A stretch of 38,875 nt of DNA from Clostridiaceae bacterium (lineage in GTDB: Bacteria > Bacillota > Clostridia > DSM-8532): the NCBI GenBank assembly GCA_012840245.1, contig DULR01000096.1:1-38875 (forward strand), written 5' to 3'. Every line of letters starts with the position of its first letter. Position 1 is the first letter of the stretch. The notes beneath the pieces are model-generated. The model was not told the DNA's origin. It saw nothing but the letters and a program-made list of their open reading frames with translations, and searched no databases. Position numbers and translations under genes: made by a program. Of this stretch, positions 1-6,691 are shown piece by piece.

Positions 1-81
1 CAAGAACATTCACATGTCAAAGATCTAAGCAAATTTCCAGTTATTTTTTGGATAAATGATAAATCCACTGGAGGTTTTTAA
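1..81 (+). CDS. 3' end of an unidentified gene (partial)
   Basis: Frame 1 is open from the window edge to a TAA at 79-81 and gives 26 residues ending in ...VIFWINDKSTGGF. It could be the C-terminus of a gene that starts outside the window. No family can be recognised from so short a tail. A GGAGG ribosome-site-like word at 70-74 lies just before its stop, which would suit a following gene, but no ATG, GTG or TTG stands at the right distance after it. Confidence 0.3.
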   Translation, partial: QEHSHVKDLSKFPVIFWINDKSTGGF

Positions 82-1066
82 CTGGAAATTAACCAATCAA
101 AACCTCACAAAAAATATTATACGAGGAAAGATAATTTATGAAAATTCCGCAGGATTTGCCGACAGAAGCAATAAAGTAAGAAATAATATGAAAACCAGAT
201 TTGGAATTGCTTCCGGAACTAAGTTCTTTACAGCATTGGCTATAGGGAAATTAATCGAACAAGGAAAATTATCGCTTGAAACAAAGGTATTTGACATAAT
301 CAAATATGATTTCCCACTCTATTCAAAAGAAATAACGATTGCGCAATTATTGACTCATACATCGGGTATACCTGACTATTATGATGAGGAAAAAGTAGAT
401 GATTATGATAACTTCTTTACAGACATACCATGGTATGAATTAAGAGAGCCAAAGGATTATTTTCCTGTATTTCCTCAGGAAAAAATGAAATCTATTCCCG
501 GTGAAAAATTTTCTTATTGCAATAGTGGATTTATTCTACTGGCAGCTATAGTTCATGAAGCATCAGGAATCCCATATGCAAGATTTGTAGAGGAGAATAT
601 ATTCAAAGAAATTGGCATGAACAGTTCTGGCTTCTTTGAATTAAACAGATTGCCTGGAAATACTGCCCTGGGTTATATTAAAGATGAAAATGGATGGCGT
701 TCGAATATTTATAACTTACCGATAATAGGTGGCGGTGATGGTGGAGCATTTACCACAGCTGAAGACTTGTACATACTATGGGATGCCTTTTTTAATTATA
801 AAATATTGTCTGAAGATATGACTGAATTATATATCAAGCCTTATATTGAAGCTGAGTCAGAAGGAAAAAACCTATATTATGGACACGGTATCTGGATACG
901 GAAGAAAGAAGATAAATCAGAAGAATATATCATTGGATCTGATGCCGGTATATCATTTAAATCTGCTGTTATCAGGAAGAACGAAGTCGTTTATACCGTA
1001 ATATCAAATACCAGTGATGGAGCATGGCCTTTAATCAGAGCTATAGAAAATCACTTTTTTCTCTGA
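56..1066 (+). CDS. Serine hydrolase, beta-lactamase/class C family
   Basis: This 336-residue protein has the serine beta-lactamase/DD-peptidase fold. The S-x-x-K motif is SGTK at about residue 53 (serine nucleophile and general-base lysine). The Y-x-N motif is YCN at about 153. A GHG triplet near 282 stands where class C-like esterases carry the HxG/KTG element. The family includes D-aminopeptidases, esterases and penicillin-binding relatives, so the substrate cannot be named and a resistance role should not be assumed. No signal peptide or membrane segment is seen, so it is probably cytoplasmic. The start is uncertain: a TAA lies immediately before the ATG at 56, there is no good ribosome site upstream, and the only GGAGG (70-74) is inside the frame. 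The N-terminus may be shifted by a frameshift or the gene truncated. The core beyond residue 25 is well conserved. Confidence 0.8.
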   Translation: MINPLEVFNWKLTNQNLTKNIIRGKIIYENSAGFADRSNKVRNNMKTRFGIASGTKFFTALAIGKLIEQGKLSLETKVFDIIKYDFPLYSKEITIAQLLTHTSGIPDYYDEEKVDDYDNFFTDIPWYELREPKDYFPVFPQEKMKSIPGEKFSYCNSGFILLAAIVHEASGIPYARFVEENIFKEIGMNSSGFFELNRLPGNTALGYIKDENGWRSNIYNLPIIGGGDGGAFTTAEDLYILWDAFFNYKILSEDMTELYIKPYIEAESEGKNLYYGHGIWIRKKEDKSEEYIIGSDAGISFKSAVIRKNEVVYTVISNTSDGAWPLIRAIENHFFL

Positions 1067-1109
1067 GCTGTATGTGATTAAAATAAAATTCCAGGATGAG
1101 GTATAAATT

Positions 1110-1187
1110 ATGCAAATTTCATTTAATAACGGAAACAACAAAGAATATCAATTTAAGCTCAATAACCTGTTAAAGGATATTTTCTAG
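1110..1187 (+). CDS. Possible 25-residue ORF downstream of the hydrolase
   Basis: ATG at 1110, preceded by a weak GATGAGG at 1095-1101, opens a 25-residue frame (MQISFNNGNNKEYQF...) that ends in TAG at 1185-1187. It has no membrane segment or known motif. It may be a short polar peptide or the decayed start of a longer gene. There is little to support translation beyond the start and its position. Confidence 0.2.
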   Translation: MQISFNNGNNKEYQFKLNNLLKDIF

Positions 1188-1209
1188 GTAACGATATCCG
1201 CACCTTTGT

Positions 1210-1575
1210 CTAATAAGTGTTGTCCAGCTTATGCAGGGCTTCCTCAAGGCTCGATACAAAAAAGATGCTGTTCCCTTTATTGCTTTCGTATATAAAGTCT
1301 TTCAAGGGTTTGCTGGTGTATTTTGAATAATCTCCGACAATGGCGATTTTTACATGATAGTTGATAAACTTCTGCAATATTTCGCCTGCGATTCCGGTAC
1401 TTAAAATAAAGAAATCATCAATCACGCATGACTTATATACTATAAGTTTATCACGACCTGTTTCATATTGAGCGGTTGCAATCAGATCCAGTGCGGATTG
1501 GGTATCCTTTATAACTACCTCATCTGAAACAATCAGAGCGATATCATTTCTCTTGCCTAATATTTTGAATTCCAT
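1210..1575 (-). CDS. DUF4180 family protein
   Basis: This 121-residue protein matches the DUF4180 family over its whole length. Family-like stretches are the N-terminal VSDEVVIKDTQSALDLIA, then DDFFILSTGIAGEILQKF, and KIAIVGDYSKYTSKPL followed by DFIYESNKGN. The function of the family is unknown; it is often a single small soluble protein in Firmicutes. The ATG is preceded by GGGGAG at a normal distance. It is the last gene of the minus-strand cluster that begins at 4165, 19 bases after the 347-residue gene, and is probably co-transcribed with it. No signal peptide or membrane span is present. Confidence 0.8.
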   Translation of the reverse strand: MEFKILGKRNDIALIVSDEVVIKDTQSALDLIATAQYETGRDKLIVYKSCVIDDFFILSTGIAGEILQKFINYHVKIAIVGDYSKYTSKPLKDFIYESNKGNSIFFVSSLEEALHKLDNTY

Positions 1576-1594
1576 ATTCTTCTCCCCTTTAGCC

Positions 1595-2638
1595 TTACAT
1601 CAATACGATATCATCGCTGGTAACTATTTTAACATATTGAAATAATTCTGCCTCGATCTTCATGGTATCTGGCGGAACCGGATCCTGTATAACGGCAGCT
1701 TTCAGCTTTAAGCCCAAAATACCTGTGGGTCTGTCCGGCCGAAGTATGAACCCTATGGTGCTGTTTCTGAGCGAAGGCTTTGAATCCAAAAAAGATTTGG
1801 AATAAAATTGTACCGACATATCTTCCTCGCACTCGTACTCTATTACAGGAAAACACATACCCCTTGGGCATATTTCTGCAAAATGCTTCTCAAAACTTGA
1901 TCTTGCCTGAGCAATCTTCTCGGAAGACATATGTTCCAGGATTCTGGGATCGGTAAAGGTCTTTTCAGCTTCTTCCCACATATCTGCCAAATATACCCTG
2001 TTGATCTGAATCCAATGTTCCGAGCCTGTAGTGGCATCCCTGAATGTCAGTCTGTCGGGATAATCGTCTCCTACTTCTAAAGTTACGGGCATCTCAACCT
2101 GATGTTCTGTACTGTATTGCCCCATTTTAAATCGTATCTTGGTGTCGTCATTGAAGTCCGGAATGGAATCATAGTCACCTTCAAGTTTCAGGATCGCAAA
2201 AAACAACATGTCAATGCTTTTATAGTCGAGTTCGCTCTGCTTCCACCCATTGTTCAGGAATTTGGTGATAAGCAAAATATTGTCCCAGTCCTGCGGATTT
2301 AGTCTTCTGTGTTCTGTACCATTCACTGTAAACTCTCGGTCACCAATGAATACTTTCAATACAGACCTGAAAGGATTTACTGCATCGATTCTTCTGTTGT
2401 TCCGTATCAATATACGGTTACTCCCGGCATCCCGGGGATAGCATAGCTCTGCTGCTTCCATTTCCCCGATCTGTTGCTCATAGCTTTCATCATATAGCAA
2501 TATTATGATCCGCAACTCCATACCATGGCGAACTATTCCCATTACATTACAGATCACATTGTCTATTTCAACAGTTTTCCCTATTACTTTTATCTCCTCT
2601 TTGCGATTTAAAATTTCTTGCAGGTATAAAATATTCAT
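1595..2638 (-). CDS. Hypothetical protein, 347 residues
   Basis: I do not recognise this family. The protein is soluble and acidic, without a signal peptide, membrane span or obvious catalytic signature. The N-terminal half alternates short beta-like strands with charged turns. The C-terminal half carries a helical stretch (about 225-255), a CPRGMCFP segment near 257, and a further set of beta-like strands to the end. The start ATG has a clear AAGGAG ribosome site eight bases upstream. The gene lies between the cyclase (47 bases upstream) and DUF4180 (19 bases downstream) in the same direction, so it belongs to the same transcript. The frame is long and uninterrupted and shadow frames are short, so it is a real gene. 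Confidence 0.75.
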   Translation of the reverse strand: MNILYLQEILNRKEEIKVIGKTVEIDNVICNVMGIVRHGMELRIIILLYDESYEQQIGEMEAAELCYPRDAGSNRILIRNNRRIDAVNPFRSVLKVFIGDREFTVNGTEHRRLNPQDWDNILLITKFLNNGWKQSELDYKSIDMLFFAILKLEGDYDSIPDFNDDTKIRFKMGQYSTEHQVEMPVTLEVGDDYPDRLTFRDATTGSEHWIQINRVYLADMWEEAEKTFTDPRILEHMSSEKIAQARSSFEKHFAEICPRGMCFPVIEYECEEDMSVQFYSKSFLDSKPSLRNSTIGFILRPDRPTGILGLKLKAAVIQDPVPPDTMKIEAELFQYVKIVTSDDIVLM

Positions 2639-2685
2639 AAAGTTGCTCCTTGTAATGAAAGTTTTTCATATTGCTCAATGGCGGA

Positions 2686-3300
2686 TCATAATATCTTTGC
2701 AACAGCCCTTGTTATCGAACTGTCGGCCTTAATCCTCAAGGGAAAGGCTATGACTTCAAACCTTGCATCGAGCAGTTGGTCAAGATTTGTCAGGTTCTCG
2801 AGGATATAGATATTGTTTTTCAGCAGGAATTTGTGTATTTCAAAAGGATATATATCTGGGGATGGAATATCCATCCCCACCATTTTTACTTTCTTTTCTA
2901 TCAGAAACTTACAGAGTTCAATATCCATGCATGGATGGTTTTCATAGTATTCTTTGGTGCCGTAATACTTGTCAAAGCCTGTGTACAGCAGTACTATGCT
3001 GTTCAACTTTACAGTTGTGTCATATTCCGGTTTCAGTTCAATTACCGGCTGGTTTCTGACATCCAGAACACAGCCTTCCCCTGTGAATGACGCAAGCGGC
3101 AATTCTGAAACATGTTGATAGCTATCAAGCAGATGCATAGGAGAATCAATATGTGTACCTGAGTGCATACCGATACTAAGCCGGTGATTATTGTATTCAT
3201 CTGAACTCAGATATTTTATTTGCACCAGATCAGTCTTTGGATCACCAGGATAAACCGGCATGCTGTCTTCGATTACATGTGACAAATCAACTAGTTTCAA
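2686..3300 (-). CDS. Cyclase family protein (KynB/isatin hydrolase-like metal hydrolase)
   Basis: The 204-residue product belongs to the Cyclase family (PF04199), Mn/Zn-dependent amidohydrolases that include kynurenine formamidase and isatin hydrolase. The metal signature HxGTHxDxP is present as HSGTHIDSP at about residues 48-56, and the family opening DLSHVIEDSMPVYPGDP is clear. Later pieces (LYTGFDKYYGTKEYYENHP, VGMDIPSPD) also fit the family. The substrate cannot be told: no tryptophan-degradation genes are nearby. The start is a TTG. Two TTG codons are adjacent (3303 and 3300); the second sits five bases from GAGGAG and is preferred. The gene is in the minus-strand cluster with the flavin-reductase-like gene. 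Confidence 0.85.
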   Translation of the reverse strand: MKLVDLSHVIEDSMPVYPGDPKTDLVQIKYLSSDEYNNHRLSIGMHSGTHIDSPMHLLDSYQHVSELPLASFTGEGCVLDVRNQPVIELKPEYDTTVKLNSIVLLYTGFDKYYGTKEYYENHPCMDIELCKFLIEKKVKMVGMDIPSPDIYPFEIHKFLLKNNIYILENLTNLDQLLDARFEVIAFPLRIKADSSITRAVAKIL

Positions 3301-3345
3301 CAATACTCCTCTTCCCCTTTTTCATTTTTTTTGTAAAATACCGTG

Positions 3346-3591
3346 CTAAAGGGTAATCAATACTTTCTGATCGTCTGCAGTCCTAACATCTACAAGTGCG
3401 AGATCAGGAAAATCCTTTTTTGCCTGTTTTAATACTTTTAACAGGGCAAATAGCTGTTCTTCAGTTATAGGGAGATGAGCATATCTGTTTATACAGTTTT
3501 CTATTATCCTGGTCGTAAAACCGTTTATAATGAATCCTATTGGCAGTGGTATGGAAAAGCGGTGACCGTCTGCATCAATTTTAATCTTCAT
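3346..3591 (-). CDS. Small conserved protein of unknown function, 81 residues
   Basis: An 81-residue soluble protein with an N-terminal beta segment (MKIKIDADGHRFSIPLP), a hydrophobic middle (FIINGFTTRIIENCI) and a helical C-terminal part rich in Leu and Lys. It resembles the small proteins that sit beside SHOCT-like/YvlB-type genes in Clostridia, but I cannot assign a function. The ATG follows GGAGG with a spacing of six bases. The preceding reading frame (the remnant ending at 3607) stops just 15 bases before this ATG, so the two were once an operon pair. It reads on towards the cyclase gene. Confidence 0.65.
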   Translation of the reverse strand: MKIKIDADGHRFSIPLPIGFIINGFTTRIIENCINRYAHLPITEEQLFALLKVLKQAKKDFPDLALVDVRTADDQKVLITL

Positions 3592-3606
3592 ATGAAAACC
3601 TCCGCA

Positions 3607-3747
3607 TCACTCGATTACGATTTCGACGACATCCCCCTCAGCACTGTTGACCTCTACCAGCTTGCCGATTACTCCGCGCTCTGCTGCAAGCAATATTGCA
3701 CTGAAATCAACGCTGCATGGATTTAGCTCCTTCGAACTAATGTATAG
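3607..3747 (-). pseudogene. C-terminal remnant of a SHOCT/YvlB-type protein
   Basis: The minus strand holds a 46-codon open stretch without a usable ATG. It ends ...LAAERGVIGKLVEVNSAEGD followed by VVEIVIE and TGA at 3609-3607. The pattern (Asp/Ser-rich approach, 'G-x-x-G-K-L-V-E-V', acidic turn, beta strand, end) looks like the conserved tail of small Clostridial proteins that accompany the 81-residue gene downstream. Upstream the frame is closed by TGA at 3750-3748 and runs into the end of the flavin-reductase-like gene. A GAAGGAG plus ATG at about 3718 is in another frame and stops after three codons. This suggests a frameshift or deletion of the N-terminal part. A TTG inside the frame could still start a very short peptide. 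Confidence 0.5.
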
Positions 3748-4165
3748 TCATCATAGGATCATCGCCTTTAGTAAATGATCTTATCAGTCCGTATACCAAA
3801 TTGTCCTCCTCTATTCCGGTCAGATGGAGTACATCTATTACTTCCACTATCATATTTATACTGGCGTTATTTATCAATATTGCGGAATCTTTCAGGGTGT
3901 AATCTAAATTTTCAAACTTGTCTGCTTCATCGGAATGATTTTCACCCAATACATTCACGACATCCTCCTGCCGTGTGCTCAATACGCTCACGCCGATGAT
4001 ATCGCCTTTGGAGATGTTCCTGCCGGTAACGCTCTGAGCGCCCAGGAGCATCACAACTTTGTCGTAATCGACCTGAGTTGCCCAGGAGCATATCATACCG
4101 TATTTACGTCCGTTTTTCATTAAGCAAACGGCATTTGCGCCATAATTGAATAAGCGATAATCCAT
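3737..4165 (-). CDS. Flavin reductase-like domain protein
   Basis: The 142-residue product resembles the small flavin-reductase/flavoredoxin domain (PF01613 type): an N-terminal beta barrel with NAVCLMKNGRKYGMICSWATQ, then VVMLLGAQSVTGRNI and KGDIIGVSVLS, as in FMN-binding split-barrel proteins. It is shorter than typical flavin reductases (about 160-190 residues), so it probably binds FMN as a redox partner or simple electron carrier. It is the first gene of the minus-strand cluster and is divergent from the regulator at 4420. Start ATG at 4165 has AAAGGAG about 12 bases upstream, slightly long. The stop overlaps the first codons of the remnant frame downstream. No membrane segment is present. 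Confidence 0.65.
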   Translation of the reverse strand: MDYRLFNYGANAVCLMKNGRKYGMICSWATQVDYDKVVMLLGAQSVTGRNISKGDIIGVSVLSTRQEDVVNVLGENHSDEADKFENLDYTLKDSAILINNASINMIVEVIDVLHLTGIEEDNLVYGLIRSFTKGDDPMMTIH

Positions 4166-4214
4166 CGTTCTGTAATACTCCTTTCATGGTTTGATTTCGA
4201 TACAGAGGCCATTA

Positions 4215-4243
4215 TTAATATAAGTATATCACATATTTTTCAA
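4215..4243 (-). promoter_or_regulatory. Putative promoter of the flavoprotein-cyclase-DUF4180 cluster
   Basis: On the minus strand, TTGAAA (4243-4238) is followed after 17 bases by TATTAA (4220-4215). This is a plausible sigma-A promoter 50 bases before the ATG at 4165. The -10 matches the consensus at four of six positions, so it is a moderate candidate. Confidence 0.35.
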
Positions 4244-4349
4244 TACCAGCTTTTGCTGTTTGAGTATTATTATCTCATTCATTTAGCAGCAAGCAATAAA
4301 TCCGCAGTAACCATTTCGAGCAATGTATGCTGCGCAATTCGTCTGCTAG

Positions 4350-4378
4350 TTGACAAAAACATAATATATTGATATTCT
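4350..4378 (+). promoter_or_regulatory. Sigma-A-type promoter of the DUF2087 regulator
   Basis: A perfect TTGACA (4350-4355) is followed after exactly 17 bases by TATTCT (4373-4378), 41 bases before the ATG at 4420. The spacing and position are good; the -10 has four of six consensus bases. Confidence 0.6.
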
Positions 4379-4390
4379 GTTTATATAAAC
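4379..4390 (+). promoter_or_regulatory. 12-bp palindrome at the transcription start, possible operator
   Basis: GTTTATATAAAC at 4379-4390 is a perfect palindrome directly after the -10 box, covering the expected transcription start of the regulator gene. A dimeric repressor, perhaps the regulator itself, could bind here. The short length and A+T richness leave room for chance. Confidence 0.4.
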
Positions 4391-4419
4391 AATAAACAAA
4401 TAAAGGTTAGGTGTATTAA

Positions 4420-5187
4420 ATGCTAGACAAAATATTGCAGATGTCACTCGATGAAGTTAAGAACGGATATGCTTTCAATCCGGACTCAAATGCATATACA
4501 TGTCTTATCTGCGGCAAAGAATACGAAGTCGGAGAAATGTTTTCTCATGACGGCAGATTCTTTGAAGCTTCCAAAGCTATCCGGATCCATGTTGACAAGG
4601 AGCATGGAAACATGTTCGAAATATTGACTTCATTTGATAAGAAGTATACAGGAATCACTGAGAACCAAAAGGAGCTTCTCCGGATGATGCTTAACGGTTT
4701 ATCGGATAATGAAATCGCCAAAAAAACCGGAACTGCTCCTGCGACTATAAGGCACCAGCGTTTTGTTTTCAGAGAAAAAGCAAAGCAAGCCAAGTTATAT
4801 CTTGCGATCTTTGAGATCGTGGAGAAATCAATAGCAGAAAAGAAAACCAAAAACATTGAAAATGATTTGATTGATATTCACAGAGGTGCAAAAATGATCG
4901 ATGACAGATACTTTATTACCAAAGCCGAAGAAGATAAGATAATCGACTCCTCTTTCGAGTCATTGCAGCCGCTTAAATTAAAAACTTTTTCACCTAAAGA
5001 GAAAAAGAAGATCGTTGTTCTGAGGAAAATTGCATCACAGTTTGAACGCGGCAGAATCTACTCTGAAAAAGAGGTAAACACTATTCTTAAAGATATTTAT
5101 GATGATTATGTGACAATCAGACGTTATCTTATAGAATACGGGTTCATGGACAGAACAAAAAACTGTAAGGAATATTGGCTGAAATAA
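4420..5187 (+). CDS. DUF2087-type transcriptional regulator with zinc-finger-like N-terminus and LuxR-like HTH
   Basis: A 255-residue regulator with three parts. Residues 25-65 carry CLIC and, further on, H57-x4-H62, a C2H2-like metal site. Residues about 78-115 form a LuxR/sigma-70-region-4-like helix-turn-helix (TENQKELLRMMLNGLSDNEI, then AKKTGTAPATIRHQRFVFRE). Residues about 188-255 form a DUF2087 domain (FSPKEKKKIVVLRKIASQFE... to YDDYVTIRRYLIEYGFMDR and the terminal EYWLK). DUF2087 proteins are usually annotated as transcriptional regulators, with the effector unknown. The start follows a modest AAAGGTTAGG site. The gene is divergent from the flavin-reductase/cyclase cluster, which it may control, and is closed by a terminator at 5192. 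Confidence 0.8.
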   Translation: MLDKILQMSLDEVKNGYAFNPDSNAYTCLICGKEYEVGEMFSHDGRFFEASKAIRIHVDKEHGNMFEILTSFDKKYTGITENQKELLRMMLNGLSDNEIAKKTGTAPATIRHQRFVFREKAKQAKLYLAIFEIVEKSIAEKKTKNIENDLIDIHRGAKMIDDRYFITKAEEDKIIDSSFESLQPLKLKTFSPKEKKKIVVLRKIASQFERGRIYSEKEVNTILKDIYDDYVTIRRYLIEYGFMDRTKNCKEYWLK

Positions 5188-5191
5188 TGAA

Positions 5192-5224
5192 AAAGGTGCT
5201 GCCTTAAATCGAGACAGCACCTTT
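5192..5224. terminator. Bidirectional terminator between regulator and lipoprotein
   Basis: A stem of AAAGGTGCTG (5192-5201) with CAGCACCTTT (5215-5224) lies between two convergent genes. Read on the minus strand it is followed by further T residues, so it is strongest for the lipoprotein gene. On the plus strand the tail is weaker. Confidence 0.75.
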
Positions 5225-5231
5225 ATTAATA

Positions 5232-6374
5232 TTATTGTAAAACCGCGTTATCCTGGAGAAAATCCATAACTGCCTGGTTAAGTACATTCAGCTTAAGGTA
5301 CGGCATTCCCAGTGATTCTTCAAATGGCGAGTAGTCATCTATTCCGATGTACTTCTTAAAATATTCGGCAACATCAGTTTCAGCGACCGTTATATTCTCC
5401 AGCTCGGCTATGGCCTGGAAAATAAGATACAATTCAGCATTGCGTTTATTGTCTTCATAATACAGTTCAAGCAGTTCATCGGTATTTTTTACACCGATAT
5501 AGGATACCAGAAAATCATCATAGCTTATGTTATAATAACCGGCCTCATCTTTGATAGACTGGATCATGTAGTTCTCCTGGTACTTAAGCATACTGTCCGG
5601 AACCGACTTTACTGTTGCTATTTCAAAAAGTCGTTCCTGGATATAATCTGATACGGCTGATCTCTGAAGTCTGTCACGGATTTCTGTTTCCATTTCGGAA
5701 ACAGTGTTCCAGCCATAATCTTTAGACAGATTTTCAGCGACGAATTCATCACTTAGTTCAGGCAATACTGATTCAACTATATAATTCAGTGTTACGGTAA
5801 ATACAGCATCCTTGCCGTTTAACTCTTCTACTCCGTAATCCTCGGGAAATGTTACTTCAACATCAAAGGTTTCACCCGGGGTATGACCTATGATTTGCTC
5901 CAGAAAATCATCAATATATGGAGTAATACCAATAGTAACATCTGTGCCTCTGCCATCTGTGCTGCCCCCTTCGAAAGGAATGCCATCTATACGGCCTACA
6001 TAATCAATATTGATGGTATCGCCGTCGGCAGCGGCACGGTCTGTGATCTGTTTTTTGGTTACATAGTCAGATAAAATGGAATCTACTTGCGCTTTTATGG
6101 TTTCATCAGTAACCGTATGGATATCGCTTGGTACCGGTATCCCTTTATAATCCTTGATTTCAACGTGATCTGACGCTTTGATATTAACCCAAAAGCCGTT
6201 ATCATCAATACCGTCACTGTAATCGAAACTTTCTGTTGAAGAGTTGTTTCCTGGTTCGGGAGACTTTGTTGAAGGAGTCTCAGTATTACCAGGTTTTCCG
6301 AATGAACATCCTGACATTACAAAAAAAAGAGCAATGATTAAAAACATGCTCAGTGATAATCTCTTTTTTATCAT
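5232..6374 (-). CDS. Exported trigger-factor-like FKBP peptidyl-prolyl isomerase, lipoprotein
   Basis: The 380-residue product starts with a lipoprotein signal: KKR, a hydrophobic core and the lipobox MSGC. A Thr/Pro/Ser-rich linker follows (to about 55). The middle (about 115-205) is an FKBP-type isomerase domain, with GDTINIDYVGRIDGIPFEGG, a T-x-G-I near 150 and FPEDYG as in trigger factor. The C-terminal part (about 210-380) resembles the helical trigger-factor C-domain that cradles substrates. The ribosome-binding N-domain is absent and replaced by the anchor. It therefore probably folds exported proteins on the outer face of the membrane. The ATG at 6374 has GGAG eight bases upstream; a GTG at 6383 is less well placed. 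It is monocistronic between a bidirectional terminator and the hppA intergenic region. Confidence 0.85.
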   Translation of the reverse strand: MIKKRLSLSMFLIIALFFVMSGCSFGKPGNTETPSTKSPEPGNNSSTESFDYSDGIDDNGFWVNIKASDHVEIKDYKGIPVPSDIHTVTDETIKAQVDSILSDYVTKKQITDRAAADGDTINIDYVGRIDGIPFEGGSTDGRGTDVTIGITPYIDDFLEQIIGHTPGETFDVEVTFPEDYGVEELNGKDAVFTVTLNYIVESVLPELSDEFVAENLSKDYGWNTVSEMETEIRDRLQRSAVSDYIQERLFEIATVKSVPDSMLKYQENYMIQSIKDEAGYYNISYDDFLVSYIGVKNTDELLELYYEDNKRNAELYLIFQAIAELENITVAETDVAEYFKKYIGIDDYSPFEESLGMPYLKLNVLNQAVMDFLQDNAVLQ

Positions 6375-6691
6375 TTTACACACTCCATGTTTATAATAAC
6401 TCTATTATACACGAAAAATCCAACAATGTGTGAACAACATGTAAATAATTTTGAAAAACATCTGAGAAATTAAGTAATAATGAATATGAATTGCTTATAC
6501 TGCTAATTTTATAAGTATAATTATTTTAATATGCTAACAATTACCAAATAATATATTAAAATTGTCAGTAAATCGAGTCAAAATACATCGAAATTTGTCA
6601 TATTTTTAATAGAAAAGCTAATATTTTAGGTATATGATACAATGAGTGAAATTTTTGCATTTTGCAATACTACTTAAGGGGAGGACACAAT
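6375..6691. promoter_or_regulatory. 317-bp divergent intergenic region with promoters for the lipoprotein and hppA
   Basis: This A+T-rich gap holds no gene. For the minus-strand lipoprotein, a TATAAT (6409-6404) lies 30 bases before its ATG, with TTCACA about 19 bases upstream of it. For hppA, candidates include TTGTCA (6595-6600) with TAATAT (6619-6624, spacer 18), and TATGAT (6633-6638), which has a weak -35 at 6610. I cannot decide between them. No riboswitch-like structure was recognised. Confidence 0.4.
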
